DNA of 64,000 nt from Burhinus oedicnemus (taxonomy: Eukaryota; Chordata; Aves; Charadriiformes; Burhinidae). The stretch is from positions 139,091 to 203,090 of the forward strand of contig VFFE01006974.1 of assembly GCA_008921705.1 (NCBI GenBank), written 5' to 3'. The notes beneath the pieces are model-generated. The model ran no database searches. It was given only the letters and a program-made list of their open reading frames with translations, and was not told the origin of the DNA. The stretch's first letter is position 1. Each line of letters opens with the position of its first letter. Below are positions 1 through 62,113 of the stretch, in pieces. The translations under genes were made by a program, and so were the position numbers.

Positions 1-2108
1 TTATTCCAGTTGCGCTATTGGCCCATATTGTAGCAGTACCCTTTGACAAAACTGTGGGTAAGTACACATTTTTAATAGAAAAGGCCAGCATTTTTTTTTA
101 ACTCAAAAAAATCCCCCAGAGAAATTAGTATCTCCACAATTATATATTTAAAAAGCAGATAAGTATTGTTAAAGAAAGGCAAAAGCATAACTGGAGAAAG
201 GTATGGACAGTGCTAGCTATACGCTCACACAATAGCATCAGAGCTGCTTTTGGAAAGGAAATACTACAAACAGATGCTTGGGGAAAACTGCATGACTTTG
301 TAACATGCACACTATTTATGAACACCAGCTGATCATCATAAACCACTTTCAAAATAAACAGAATTCTGAAGGCATGATGTATGTCCCCTTTTTTTTTTGG
401 TTTAACAATGAAGTGTACAGCAAGGCAAAAAAGTAGAAAGCTAGAAAGATTTTACAGCTCCTGCAACCACAAACATTTACAGATGCAACACTTAGGAAAA
501 GCTCCTTAACCTCAACTGGCAAGTACATTTAAATGTTAACATTTTTATATATGTGAAGTTTAGAACCTTAAGGCATTAAAGAGCTTTGATCTCAGTTTTT
601 CCTTTCCATTTTTACTTCACAAAACTAAGACTGCCTGAAGCAAGGCATGTATCAATTAAGATAATCCATCCTGTTACATCCTCATAAACTGGTAAGAAAG
701 CACAAATGTGAAGCAAAGGCAACTGAAAAGTAGGAAAATTTAGCATATACCAGTATTAGGATTGGGCCTATATAGTGCCTTTGACACCTGCAGGCATTTA
801 ACACAGTTGGTATGAACAAGCTTCTTCACAGATTAATAGTTCTAGCCTGGTTATAATTTCAGCTGTACCATGAGAAAGGCAGAGCCTGCATAGCTTAGAG
901 AACCACAGCAGCAGCCTTGTTCACAATCTGCTGTACTAACATCCACAGGATATAAAGGCAACATTCACTACCTGGAAGAGGCACTTCCAAATTTACTTGA
1001 AACTGCACAAAATAGTACAAATAACATCATTATCTCTCTTTGTACTTACCAAATGAAGTCCCCTCTGCAGGACTGTCAATCTATTTTCCTGGGAGGCATC
1101 ATATTTGATCTTTCATAATATAGTCTTGGCTGTCCATGGAAATTCTCTTCTAGTTAGAGTCCAGAGGTGCCGGCGTAGCTTCCAGCTGTGTTTCTGCTTT
1201 AGTTTGGGCACAACGCTCACTATTCCGAGAAAGCCTCTCTGCCAAATTCAGTTAATCTCCATGCAGCACACAGGTCCTAGGAATGTTTTTCTGAAGGCTT
1301 TTGCATTTGATGCTCTTAATAAATCTACATCAGGTTTCTTGACTTCGACACACATCCTTGAGTTACTTTTTCCTGGAGATTTGTTCAGCTATCTAGTGCT
1401 GGGTGGTACCAGTGATCTCTTAGCTACTGCGAACATAATCTAAATATGATCGCTTATCTCTTCACAGAGAGAGGGTCCAGAATCTTTGTTGGAAATACAG
1501 GGGATGAAGGCTGTGGTCAGTTTCAGAAACCTAATTTTACAAAACCTGGATCTGCAGCAAACAGATGCTATTGGTATATCCCAACATCTAAATAGGAGGA
1601 AGACAGCTGGTCTGGAGGATACTAAAGCAATGTGTATGTGGAAAAGCTACTAAAGCATTATTATGAACCTGGAATTGGCATTTGTTCACACCAATCTTAT
1701 AGTGGTGCGGCTTATTCCAAAACAGAGGTATGTCACTTCAAGGCAAATAAATTGTAGTTTGATAACACAAACTAAAAGAATTTGTGAGGATATAGTTTTG
1801 GTTCGTATTAATTTTAAATATAAAATCTTTCCAGTTTAGACCAGGTCTAAGCTACCATGCAGAAGAAATCAATTTAACAGGTAATTCTACAGACACTTAT
1901 GCACACGTTTAACTTAGGTTCATTACTAATTTATATCATTCATGTGAATGAAAACATTCACTTCTTTGAAGTTAAGCACAGGTGGATATATTTGCATGAG
2001 AAGCCAGATTACAAAAATGTAGACAGAGTTGCAAAGCAGTATTTTGAGTGTTTCTAAGCATACAATACTGAAATGTTATGTTATTAAACAGCAGGAATAA
2101 GGTCATAC
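1..2108 (-). other. BRAF intron 7 (partial)
   Basis: This is non-coding sequence downstream of the exon 7 donor, running off the window edge. The 112-residue plus-strand ORF at 1105-1443 has no recognisable similarity and runs antisense to BRAF. No repeat was recognised. Confidence 0.8.
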
Positions 2109-50096
<47,988 letters not shown>

Positions 50097-50245
50097 CTTG
50101 GATCGAAGCGCCGGGGCGAGGGCGGGGGAGGGGGGAGCCGCGTCCCCGCCGCCGGGACGCCCCCAGCCGCGACCCGTAGTGGGAGGGGGGAGGGGGGGGC
50201 GAGCGCAGATCCCGGCCAGCTCCCAGCGGCCCGCGCCACCGGCAC

Positions 50246-50265
50246 NNNNNNNNNNNNNNNNNNNN
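50246..50265. other. Assembly gap (20 N) with adjoining T32 run
   Basis: Twenty Ns separate the BRAF CpG island from a run of 32 T (50266-50297), followed by ordinary AT-rich sequence. The abrupt composition change suggests collapsed or missing GC-rich promoter sequence, or a misassembled join. Confidence 0.95.
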
Positions 50266-50297
<32 letters not shown>

Positions 50298-50300
<3 letters not shown>

Positions 50301-53300
50301 TTAAACTATTCCCATATAGATCATATGTATTTTTTCCTTTGGTAGCTTCTTGAGAACTTCTAGTTCAGGAGATTTACCATTCTGTGACACTGCTGAACCT
50401 CAAACTTTCATACCTTCAGTGAGAAATTAGTTAATATTCAGGTGGTGATTTGGCTTTGGCATCTGAACAATCTTTTTTTTTTTTTTTTTTCTCCAGTTCA
50501 TGGAGACTTCACAGCTCTTTGCCTTTGAGTTAAATACACAAGCAGAAGTGAGGAGGATGCGTGGAGACTAGGAGGAAAAAGTAGGTAGGGGAAAAAAGAA
50601 GAAAAATATGAATCCACCAAGCTCTTAACTCAGTTTTCATTCTACTGTGAAAAGCAATGTTGATCTAACAAGCTTTCTTTTGTATAAAAATAACAACATA
50701 TTCTGGGGTTTTTTGTAATGATATTGGAAATATTTACGTAGTTTTCATTTGATTCAAGCATAATTTTTTTTAGAGTCATTATTTATAAAACTGTTGCTCT
50801 TCTCTCCCTAAACCACAGCCCAGACCTTCAGAAAGTAAAAAGCAAAAAGCAAAACATTTTCCTCTGGAGGCAGTATGTGGGAGGTGGGGAGCAGGAAAGG
50901 TGATGGGACTGGGACACGGGAGTGACTTTGCATGTAGATCCCTTCCGTTCTCCGCACATTGTTCGGCATTGCAAGAACAACATGCTAACCTGTTTCCTTT
51001 CTTGTCCGAGTAGTAACTTTGGGGTGCAGCAGCGCACGTGCGGCATTGCAGTGCTCTGCCTCTCTCTCTGCTGCCTTCCTGCCTTCACTTGCATGCAAAC
51101 ACGAGAAGCTGAGAAAACCACATGTTTTATTGAACAGTAGCGTAAATACTGACAAATGTAGCATATAAGGAACCCAAAAGAGAGCATAAGCCCTGAAACC
51201 ACTACTGAGAGAAAAGTAGCAGCAACCAGTGGAAAAGGAGAGCAAGGGGTGGGACAAAAGATTAGATGGAAAGAGAAGACAGTGAAGTAGCCAGTGGAGG
51301 AGAAGATGCAGCTCTCCTAGGAAACGAGAAGCAGATGAAAATAGAGAAACAAAGGAGTAAGGAGCACTGGTTTTCCTGCCTGATGTACTTCACTGAAACT
51401 GGGACCAAATCTCACATTTGAGAGGATTAGTCAAGACCCGCCTGTTACCTTAGCATCCTTTGTCATTGCTTTAACGCATTCAGCTCTTTCGGATATCTGA
51501 TTTCCGAGTCCTTTGTGTTGGATAGTGATAAGCTGATCAGCTTTAAGGACTAAGTAGTTTTAGTTAGATTCCTAGCATTATTATTCCGGTGTGAACAATT
51601 GCATTTCACAACTCAAAACCATCCCATTTAGGCACAAAAGAGCACTAATGTGATTGAGTGGGTTCCAAGAAAGGGCAGGAAAGGATTCCACCTCAAACAA
51701 GTTATTTTGCTGTTCAGAAACTGACTGTTCAGTGATGTTCCAGTCTTGGGATTTTCCTTCATAATATCCAGGCTACCTGATCTTCCCCTGACCTGAATAC
51801 CTGCTGTAATTTGATTCTCCAGCACTTTACAGATGGGTTGGTAACTCTCTACATCTCTGATCTAATAACAGTTTAGATAGTAACTACACTTTTCAGTTTC
51901 TAGCCTCTTCACTGAGTAGAAAAAGTCCATTAGGGTTGGTATTGGCCTGGAGTAAGAGTCCAAAAAGGCTAAATCGATAATCTGAATCGCATACAAAAAC
52001 TGCAGTTTTGACGTGGGACAGAGATACCGTGGTGACTGATCATGGTTTTTCAGGGCAATACCCCACGTTACTGGAGTTTTAAAAGTTGTTGTTCTTCAGT
52101 GACAGGTCAGATAGGATGGATCATCTTTTTATATGAATGCTTATATTGTAATATACACACACGCACCTTATGTATTTAAACGTGTCTTTCGCTGACAGAG
52201 TCGGTATCACAGTTCACAGTCCATCCTTGTCTTTTAATTCCCGCTACCACCAAGACAACCCAAGCCTCACAGACATTTAGTCTCTCCTGAAGAGGCAGGC
52301 TGCCTGCCAAGCATGTGGGAATTAGGAGACTCCAAACCATGTTGCTATATTCTCATCGTTCCTGCGAGTATGCACTTGGCCAAAGGCAAAATTTCTGGTG
52401 CAGTGGTCAACAGCCTCTCAACGTTTTTGATGCTGTAGATTGCTTGAAGCTTGTGGTTATGCTAAAGGCTTCAGACGTGGTTATTCCTTTTCAATATGAT
52501 ATGACTTCTGTCTCCAGAAGACACATTTGTTTTGGTAAATGAACACAATTTCTGTTATCCCCCTCTGGGGGAATTCTGCAAGGCTCCAGCTTAGATCTTC
52601 GTTTTATCTTATTTTTAAGTGGTCTGCATGCTTAGTCAATATCCTACCATCTGTCCTCAGAGGGCATTAATGTTTATTAATAAACTTGATGATACTGTCA
52701 AACAACTTGAGTTTGAAAGTACAGAGACACATCACACTTGGCTGTATTGGTGTCAAGCAACAGAGCAGTATTTTGGCAAACATCACAGCATATCAGCAGA
52801 ATGACTAAGTACAAAAGGAGAAAAATAGAGGCTGCAGTCTTACTTTCTAGTTGTCAGTAACAACTCTGACATTTCCTAGCCTAATTAATACTTTTCGGTT
52901 TATGCTGCTCATTCATTTGTGAAGTTTAGAGCTTGTGAACAATGCTTACCTGCGCATCAGTTGCACCAAAACAGACCCAGGACAGACAGCCAAGAAATAA
53001 CACACACTGCCTCACACGCAGCCTGCCTATCAATCACCTCCCATCCGCTCACACAAGAAATGTCGTCTGTCTAGGTGGCATCTGCACTGCCTTATTCACG
53101 GGCTGCTCTCCCATATAAATGTGCCAGTTTGGACAAGCCAGCTGAATAGTGCTTTAGGTTGGAGACTTCATGTAAATGCTCCTATGCCTGCAAACTAAAC
53201 ATTATACTGAGTAACATCAGCTGAAACATCAATTGTATATCTTTTACTTAAATAAAAATCCAGCATGAACTCTGACATCTCTGAAATAGTTAAAAAAAAT

Positions 53301-56300
53301 AATCAAAAAATACATAATAAACATCTCTGTAAACTAGCCAGCTCAATACCAAATGCAATACCCTCATACCTCCTGGATTACCTCTATCATTGCCTGCTCT
53401 TCCCCCAGAAACATTCTGAGCAGCAGTTTGATGCTGCCTGTCACACACAGGCTCCTTCACATGCAAGTATGGAAATGAGAAATGTTGCAACTTGTCCATA
53501 ATAGCTGCTAGTTGTAAATAAGACAGCATCACCCAGATGTCAGCACAGCACACTTCAGCTGTACCGCTCTGGTCTCTCAGTGGATGGGGCTTTCCTTAAG
53601 CCACCTGCAGATCTCTTCTCCATGAAATCCAACGCAGGGTGCCCAGACACCCTAATATCACTGAGGAAGCAGGTATTGCATGCGTAGGCATGACAGAATC
53701 TCTAGAGAGATGTTGTTTCATCAATCCTGTCCTGAAGAGACCACTACCAGTCAAAGGCTAAAGAGGACTACAACCCTGCATAGGATTTACCTAATTGTTT
53801 TTCAGCGATAACTCCCATTGATACCAGTCGGAGACACAGCTTCTAAAATTAGACCACTTCTGTAGCTGCTTGGATCTGGAATCAAATTTTAGGCATCTGT
53901 TTTGAAAGTCTGGGGCCGAGTGACCCCATTCATTTTTATCCAGGCAAGACTGTAGTGGAAATTGAGGAATGTGATGCATTTGCATTTATGTATTTGCAGT
54001 GACACACCATTGGATGTGGCAGTAGAATGGATTTTAGACTTTCTGGAGCTCAGGTGGCTTTTGCTGCTAATACCATTAAAAGCCTATTTACTGAAACAGC
54101 CCATAAGGCAAACGTCAGACCCGCAGAAACAACGGAAGTGGGAGAGACCCTCTGAACTCCATGAAATATTCACAAACAGCTTTAGGAGCCCTGGGATGAA
54201 GTAAAGTACTTTCAAGCATAGACAGAAAACCTAATGGATATAAAAGTCCTTTTTTAGCTCTTGGTGAGATTTGTTTTCGCAGACCTAGGTATGATGTGAG
54301 AAAATGTATGAGGTCATCCGGACTGCCTCCTCGTCTTCCAGGAGAGAAGTGGTCCCAGTGCTCTGTTTTATAATACTTGGCTCAGCCTAGCTCTGCCTGA
54401 CTCAGACAGCAGAAGCCAAACCCACTTCTTAGGAGGCTTCTCAATTTTTCTGAATATTTCACTTTGTGGAATTTTCCCCACTATTCCACCCAGAACAAGT
54501 CAACACAGTATTTATAAAGATACTTTGGTGTCACGAGCGTTATCCTGTTGATATCATATTTATCCCCATAGACAACCCTAAATAATTTCTCAGCCAGTAC
54601 GGTGGTTATGGCTTGCTAATACCTGTCTACAGTCACGTTGCTCACCATTTAGACAAGCTGTAGCTGTGTTCTGCTGTGACTGAGCCTTCACAAGCAAATT
54701 CTTTCAGATGTTTTCATGTCTGTTCCTTCCTCTCTGTACTCGAGACATTATTACACTTGAGGAAAAGGACAAGGAAAAGTGAGGAGGAGACAGAAGTGAA
54801 GAGACTAAAATTCTTTGTGTTACCCCAGCTGTGCAGGCACAGAATGATCCGTTCTACGTATTTGGCCCCCACACACTGAATTTTTACCTCTAGGATTTAT
54901 GATAAGGGTATTGCTTTAATTTCTGCTTCCTCATTTATGCCTAAGAAATCCTCTTTTTAAAAAATTAGTATTAGAACCCTTGAGTTTTCATTGTTGTTTG
55001 GACAGTTCAGAGCGATGAAGCTGCCCCTAGAAGAGGTTAAACACGAAGAGTTTCTGCTCACACACATCTCAACATCAAGATGATGAACAGAGAGCGTGTC
55101 CCCTTGGAGGATTTTGTTTCCAGGATCTGCTCCCAAGGGATTGTACAAGAAGTGTCACAATCAGTTACAGAGGAGAACTGAGTTTAAAGGAATTGATCCA
55201 AGATCCCCATAGCGCTTGTTTTCTTTGCTTATTATCCTTTGTGCTTTTAAAGAAAAGGAAAAAAAACCCTATAAAACCCGCAAAACACAGTCTTTCCCTG
55301 AAAGCAGCCTTTCAGATTCATAAAGCTTTTCCAAAACATACAGACTTTGTTGATTGTGGGTTTTTTTTAAAATGATCCTAAAGCAGCCTTCAAACTCAAA
55401 GTGGTAGACGAGTATGTACACAGATACTTTAAAATTTCAAAAATATTTCCAGTTTAAAAAATATCTGTGATTATTTAAAAAAAAATTTACTTTCTGACCA
55501 AATAAAGATTTTTTTTCAGCATTTGAAGTCGCTAACATCTAAAGCAGAACAGTGAACACAGTAACGTACCACATCTTGTTTTATATATTAAAAATGTCAT
55601 CAACTGTTGCATACAATCATCTCTCCGAAACAAAGCTCTGAAATACACAGAGGTACAAGTCCTACCATAGCCAGACTAAGCTGTTCTTTACACAAGGTTC
55701 TCCTGGGGTAAATTTCCATCCTAGAAGCAGCTTACCCTCATGACACTACACTAAGTGATCATTATTCTAACTTTACTCTTGAGAAAATGCAGGCAAGTAA
55801 GACAAAGCATTTCTCTAAAACCCTAGAGTAACTCAGGTGCATTTCGCTGACCTGTGTGAACTCAGCCCATTGCTTTAATAAGTAGAATAAACTCTTCCCA
55901 CCCTAGGAGAAAATTTTTTCAAGTTAATGCTTTCCTGAGCAGAGCACATATATCTATACTTTAACACACTGGTACATTTGCCAGAAAGCAACACTGCTTT
56001 TTTTCTTCCTTCCACCATTACAAAGTACGGTCATACGCAAGAGAACTTCTGCCTGCCTGCAGGACGTCCAACAATAGAAAGTTCTAGCAATACCTTCATA
56101 GAACCTATAGGATACAACTGGGTCAGCCTGTTTACAAATTAACTTGTGATTATCAAGGCAGTACTCAGCAACTATATTATACCAGAACACAATTAAAGAC
56201 AGACATAGATAAAGCACTGTAAACTAAGGAAGCAGCGACAATTAATAAGGCTGTTCAGGATTGGGAAGAGGTTAGGGTTTTGATTCTGTTGGTCCCTAGG

Positions 56301-57737
56301 AGATCAGCTAACCAGGTTTATTCTGATCGAGAATTAAAACACCCATCTAAACATCTGCCGAGGACAGTCAGCTCACACCCTCAGGAAAAGATGGAATTTT
56401 GTAACAAAACACAGCAGGGTTTGAGCAGTGAAATGAATCATTGTGAGGGGAAAGCCCCAAATAAAAATCTAATTGAACAGGATTATTTTTACATAAAATG
56501 GATACACTGCTATACTGGTAGCTGTGAAAAGCATGTGTTCCCATCCTTACCCCTCAGAATACGGTTAAACCTCTCCTTCCCCTCCTAAATGGACATACTG
56601 AGTTAATACCAGGGATGATGTTTCAGGATTGACTTCCAATTCATCTAGACACTGTGATTCACAAAAAGTAGTCATCTTCAGGCAACAGCTATTCCTAAAT
56701 GACAGAGCATGGCATAGGAGAGAGGTAGGAAAGTGCCTGTTTCTATCCCAGCTATGGAGTGGAAAAAGCTGTATTTTCTGGAACAAAATAGTTACACTAG
56801 CACTCCCAGCAAGCAATGGATTATCCTAATACTAGGGTAAACTCCAAAAATGGCTGAATCATTGTTATTTTATGGTGAAGTCTCAGGGAAGGGGAAACAG
56901 CCATTTTTGAGAAGTTCTAGGGAATGAGTACTACAGAAGAAAGAGCATGAATAATTAGGTAGAGGAACTTTTCTTGTAGGTGTACCAATATTTTAAAAAG
57001 TTATCTTTTTTCGCTCCATCCACTTTGCTTTTGTAAACACTGCGGAGAAAAGATGAAAATCAATAATGCAGTCCATTTGTTTCACATCTGCTTACTTCAC
57101 AGGAATTTCCATCAGTTTCTCTCCCTTTGTGGATATGCTGCTGTAAGTATCTTCCCCAAGTACGTTCGCAGGGGGATGCTTTGATTCTAGAGCAGGTTTG
57201 CTCTGGCAGGTTGCAAAGAGGATCATTATAGATGACTAGCCAAACAAGCTTTTTGCTTCCCTGTTCATGACAGGACCTTCTCAAGATCCATAAATAGCTA
57301 GGTGGCTTGGAGTAGACAAGGAAGAACAGACCCAATCCCCAAACCTAATTATCTAATATTACACTGCTGACTCCCTATCTGTGTCTAGCAAGGTGGCACG
57401 CTAAGATACAGAATACCTGTGGCATTCACTGCCCTCAGGGGGTTCTGTAGATGCTCAGTCCTTAAGTACGCAAATGTGGATTCAGAAGCATAACCATAGC
57501 CAATCATGCTGATACATATTTATATATCATTGTATGTATATATATGTCTCCCCACACACACAAAATTTAAGGCCATGCATACTTACATTACTGGAGCAGG
57601 ACCATAATTCACTTTTTGATGCATGCACACATTCTCTCTTGCGTGTTTACTGTCAAAGCTTTAAGTGTTTCACAGGTACAAAAAAAGATGCTGTTGATTT
57701 TTCATCTTAAATTTCAGGGAAAACATTTTTATTGATG
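50298..57737. other. Intergenic region upstream of BRAF
   Basis: About 7.4 kb between the BRAF promoter gap and a CR1 copy. It contains a T-run at 50473-50490 and a TA/CA-rich patch near 57535-57565. No gene, RNA or repeat family was recognised; ORFs are all below 125 residues with no similarity seen. Confidence 0.7.
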
Positions 57738-58190
57738 CGAGTCCAGGGGAGGGCCACAAAGATGATCAGAGGGCTGGAGCACCTCTGCTATGAGGACAGG
57801 CTGAGAGAGTTGGGGTTGTTCAGCCTGGAGATGAGAAGGCTCTGAGGAGACCTTATAGCAGCCTTTCGGTACCTAAAGGGGGCCTACAGGAAAGATGGAG
57901 GGGTACTCTTTATCAGGGAGTGTAGCAATAGGACGAGGGGTAACGGTTTTAAACTGAAAGAGGGTAGATTTAGATTAGATATCAGGAAGAAATTCCTTAC
58001 TCTGAGGGTGGTAAGGCACTGGAAGAGGTTGCCCAGGGAAGCTGTGGAGGCCCCATCCCTGGACGTGTTCAAGGTCAGGTTGGATGAGGCTTTGAGCATC
58101 CTGATCTGGTAGAAGGTGTCTCTGCCCATAGCAGGGGGGTTGGAACTAGATGATCTTTAAGGTCTCTTCCGACCCAAACCATTCTATGTT
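57738..58190 (+). mobile_element. CR1 LINE 3' fragment
   Basis: This is a sense-orientation, 5'-truncated CR1 of about 450 bp. It runs from the segment encoding the reverse-transcriptase C-terminus (gagggccacaaagatgatca) through the 3' UTR to the characteristic end, gacccaaaccattctatg. The copy is relatively well preserved. CR1 is the dominant LINE of birds and other sauropsids. Confidence 0.93.
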
Positions 58191-60085
58191 CTTTGGTTTA
58201 ATTTTAGAAGACATCAAGTTCTTGCCAACAAAGCTGTTGTAACTACAGTCACCAGCTGTCCAAAGCTGCCACAGTAATTGTGCTGAAGAGGTTCAGAACT
58301 GGTCTTTCTCTCCACCAAAGCAAGCAACTGAGCAACTTCACCTCCTCACAGCCAGAAACACAGCATCAGGCAGCTGCAACCTTCCTACTCAGGCAATTCC
58401 CTCTCCTACCTAGTACGTGGCTCCATGCTGCTCTTCTTCCTGAAGAGGAATTCAAGGGAACCAGACCACTTCCCCAGCTGCACACACGTGTCCCAGGAAC
58501 CAAGTACTCCTCCCCACCACAGGCTCTGTATACTTCAGTACCAGACAGGTCACAACCCACAGAACACTAAGATGCCATAGGCATGTTAGAGTGCAGCAAA
58601 AGTTCTAAGTTACTAAAACGACTTTAAATTAGAGTAAGAGAGAAACTTACCACTATAGTACAAAGCAGATACATATTTTACTAACTTCTACAGCATTTTG
58701 TTGACTATGGTAAGAACTCAGGCACTTCTCCCGCAATACTGTGGATCTCCTAAAAATCAGCTTCTCAGAGCTTAGAAAACCAGGTAACACTCAGTAAGGA
58801 TACTGCAAAAGAACTACACAGGTCACCAGAAACACCTTTCATACAATCAGCACCTCTTCAATTAATAACCTTGAAGTACAGTTGTTGAGCTGTTACAAAT
58901 TTATGTAGATCTGTTGATTCCAATGATCAGAGCTCTTAACATACACTTAAATTTGGACAAGCTTGGTTTAGAAATGTCAGTAGGTTAGTACTGCTCCCTA
59001 CTTCAGAATGCCTTTGTATGCAAAATCAAGCACACCCCAAGCTAACTGTGCAAATACTTTGTGCTCCAGTCACTCTACATTTTTAATAGCTCTCCTTTGC
59101 TACCTCAAGGATGTTCCTCTAAGCTTACATGGTCTGGAAATTAAAAGATGCCATTTCAGGGCATGCACAGGCAAGATGCACATGTGGCCAGGCAGAGCAG
59201 CACAGCTGCATTCTGTACTTTCTGTTCCCTGACAGGTAAGAATGGTAGATGTACAAAATCATTAATATTAGCAACGCTGAAGGAGCCCAGCGATAAAACC
59301 ACATACTGAATGCCAGTAAAACTGTTCGTGACCTTATGAAGTACTTCATACATGTCCTCCAAGCAATCAAAATAAATTCAAAAGCCTTTTTTTATTACAG
59401 TAGACTTAAATATTGTATTTTAATTAGTAGGGAGTCTCAAACTGCAAAACAGTTTGAGCCTTCATATTTCAGCCCCTTCTGCTGCAGTATCTAAATATTC
59501 CAGGTACAATAAGAGCACTGTGGCCAGGCAACAGACCATGGAGTATTGTCCCATGCAAAATGCAGAACAATAGATTCTAACAGCAACTTAAAAAAACCCT
59601 ACCACTAAAGCTACCTGAAGTGAAACTCATGATAACAGGCACAATAACAAGCAGCAGTAGAAGCAGGAAACCTTATTTTTTTGTGGCCACATGCAAAACG
59701 GTGTTGATCTTAATCCAAGAAAGTAAAACAGACAATGAAAAAAAAATTTCCAGATCCAGAAAAACTGAAACAGCTACAGGTGTCTGCAGGAAAAACACAG
59801 AGCACTTATTTTTTTTTACTATTGTTTTTACTACTTGGGTAAGAGAGGGCTCTGACAAACTAATGTGCTATAATATACAGTATATTTAAACTACAGAAAT
59901 TAAAAAACAATAAAACCACAAAGACCCAAGTGCACTCCCAAGGTGGACTCCAGTATTTCACAGTGTGTTTCTTGTGCTCCACATGCAGCTCACATGCCAA
60001 GCCCTCTCCAGCTGGGAACAGAAAGTCTTGGTTACAGCTGTCCTCCAGCATTTCCAGAGTAGTTTGTTATATTGTCTGAGTGGCA
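58191..60085. other. Intergenic / MRPS33 3' flank
   Basis: This stretch runs from the CR1 end to the MRPS33 stop codon. The upper part is expected to be MRPS33 3' UTR. No other gene or repeat was recognised. Confidence 0.6.
59391..59423 (-). terminator. MRPS33: Candidate MRPS33 polyadenylation signals
   Basis: On the minus strand there is AATAAA at 59391-59396 and ATTAAA at 59418-59423, about 0.7 kb past the stop codon. I saw no canonical signal closer to the stop. Using either would give a 3' UTR of roughly 700 nt. Position is the only support. Confidence 0.35.
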
Positions 60086-60191
60086 CTATTTCTTCTTCAG
60101 AGCTCTCTTTCCTTCCCCCTTCTTTGGTTTTTCCTTCCCACGGAGCTTTTTCAATCGCCTCATCTCCTCCTTAAAGTCCTGATGCTCATCC
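60086..60191 (-). CDS. MRPS33: MRPS33 exon 3 (C-terminal 34 residues and stop)
   Basis: The acceptor ctag|GGATGA is at 60191 and the stop TAG at 60086-60088. It encodes [20 protein letters not shown] and a Lys-rich tail ending ALKKK, which aligns with the human basic C-terminus that contacts rRNA. The exon continues into the 3' UTR below 60086. Confidence 0.95.
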
Positions 60192-62113
60192 CTAGATGGG
60201 GGAGGAAAGAAAAAACTTTACTCATTTCTTGGAATACACGGATGTGAAAGGTTCTTTGAACTGTATGATAATGAAAAAACCCTCAAAACTTTTTTTAACA
60301 GTGAATTCCACATTGAAACTCACTGCAATGGATTCAGTGTTACTTCCAGCAGTAATTTTGGACTGAACATGCAAGATTCCCTCTGGTACTTTTGGAACTA
60401 ACAAGGTTGCCCTCTTCAGCAACAAATGGTGGGTGCATATGTATTATTTCCATTGCATTTATCGATCCACTGTGTTTAAATGAGCAGCAGAATATAAAAA
60501 TCAGCAAGAGACAAGAATGAAAGTTTCCCTCTTCTCATCTAGCTCAGCAGTCTAGCAATAGCACATTATGTTTCTGTGCTAGATACTAAGTTCAGGTCAT
60601 TAGCTTCTAAGAAAACAGGGGCATGCTGAGCAGTAATTACAGTACATGACACTGCTCTCAGGTGACTTCAAGAATGAGTTATGAAGAAAGCATCAGCTAC
60701 CAGTAGAATCCTAACAGGAGAATAAAACAGGAAGAGGGATAAAGGGGCTGGCAGAGATAATGAATCCTCAATAACATTCTAATAAGTTCTCTTTAATCTC
60801 TGTCCCTGTCTTTTTTGGCATGAAGGTATATTTCAAAAGTCACAACTGCACCCTAAGTGGCCTAAGATTACTGCACTGCTATTTTTAAATACAACTTTTC
60901 TGAAAAAGAAACAAAAAGCTTGCGAGTTATTATCAGGCACTTTTACTCTCCATTACCTATTTTTGACCAGCAAACCTGATCCTCTACAAGCTCTCTGTAC
61001 ACAGAGCAGCTAGAGAAGAACTTGAGATTAGGAGGGGAAGGAGAAGAGTAAAGAGCATTATCATGTCTTTGAGGCTTTCTGTGTCAAACAACTATTCTAG
61101 AAAGTGTTTGCATGACCTCCTAAACCAAGAGCATCCTGGATGCAATCCTTGATGGCTAGTCTTGTGATACCAGCAATAAAAATTAATCTGTTTTCACTTT
61201 ACAGGGTTAGCAGCCTCACTATTAAGAGATTTCTTTAGTGCCACCTGACTGAAGTCAAAGGATTGCATTTGACTCCTGCTGATGTTCTTTAGCAGTGCAG
61301 TTTTTCCTACTTGAGACTGCGGAAATTAATTTAGAAATTCGACAACTGGTTTGGTTGAAGCTGGAATTAACAAGGCTATTTAAATGATATTTAAATTTAA
61401 TATAATTTAACTTATTTTAAAGGATAAAAAGCCCCTCCAGCCTAACACAAACTTTCCTTCTCTTCTAAATTTCATTTATTAGTTGTTGAATGATTGAGGA
61501 ATATATGGTAAGACTGTCCTAGTGCAACATCACCTTTTTGTAGCACATTCATTTGCCATATTCAGAACTACAGACCCATCTTTTGTCTACAAAAAAGCTC
61601 TCTTCCCTTCCCCACAAAGCCAAAGCAAGTACTATTTCTTAAATAACCGGTTGTCCATAACTACACCTAAAGTCTTCCTCACAAAAGGTATGGTAGAAGT
61701 TACTTAGACAGTAGTCACTTACCTCACTCTCCTTGCCCTCAGTGCAACAATCAAATGCGTATTTCCACATGCACCATATTCTGAACTAAACCTTTTTCTA
61801 TGATTGTTTTTTCCTTGAGGAAAAAAACTGTAACAGAACTCACACCCACCCCTTTCCCATCCCCAGTCCTGCTCCCACCCTATAAGTGCAGAGATTACCT
61901 GTAGAGACCAAAGTAACGAAGTTTCTTCATGAGGGCATAGTAGGTGTTGTGAGGAGGATACCAGCTGTAGACCTCCTTCCGCTTGGCCAAAGGCTGCTCA
62001 CTGAACAACTTCACTACTTTCATAGATTTTGAGTCAGTTGGCCTGGCAACTTCTCCAAATATCTGAGCACTCAGCCGGGCCATTCGAAGGGCGTAAGTGG
62101 AAACATTGGACAT
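60086..62113 (-). CDS. MRPS33: MRPS33, mitochondrial small-subunit ribosomal protein mS33
   Basis: MRPS33 is a metazoan-specific protein of the 28S mitoribosomal subunit, acting in the mitochondrial matrix. Two coding exons (61899-62113 of exon 2, and 60086-60191) join in frame at AG|G to give 106 residues, the same length as human. The core [20 protein letters not shown], then [20 protein letters not shown], and the basic C-terminus [20 protein letters not shown] match the human family closely. The start [11 protein letters not shown] aligns with human MSSLSEYAFRM. It lies about 10 kb upstream of BRAF on the same strand, as in human. An in-frame upstream ATG in the 5' exon may give a longer form. 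Confidence 0.96.
60192..61898 (-). other. MRPS33: MRPS33 intron 2
   Basis: This 1.7-kb intron is AT-rich with no recognised repeat. Both splice sites are canonical. Confidence 0.85.

Noticed and set aside
1050..1080. 31-nt block flanked by AG and GTAAGT on the minus strand, a possible BRAF cassette exon
   Set aside because: There is no pyrimidine tract before the acceptor, and 31 nt after a phase-2 exon would shift the frame of exon 8. The alternative acceptor (39 nt) gives an in-frame stop. The known BRAF cassettes lie further downstream.
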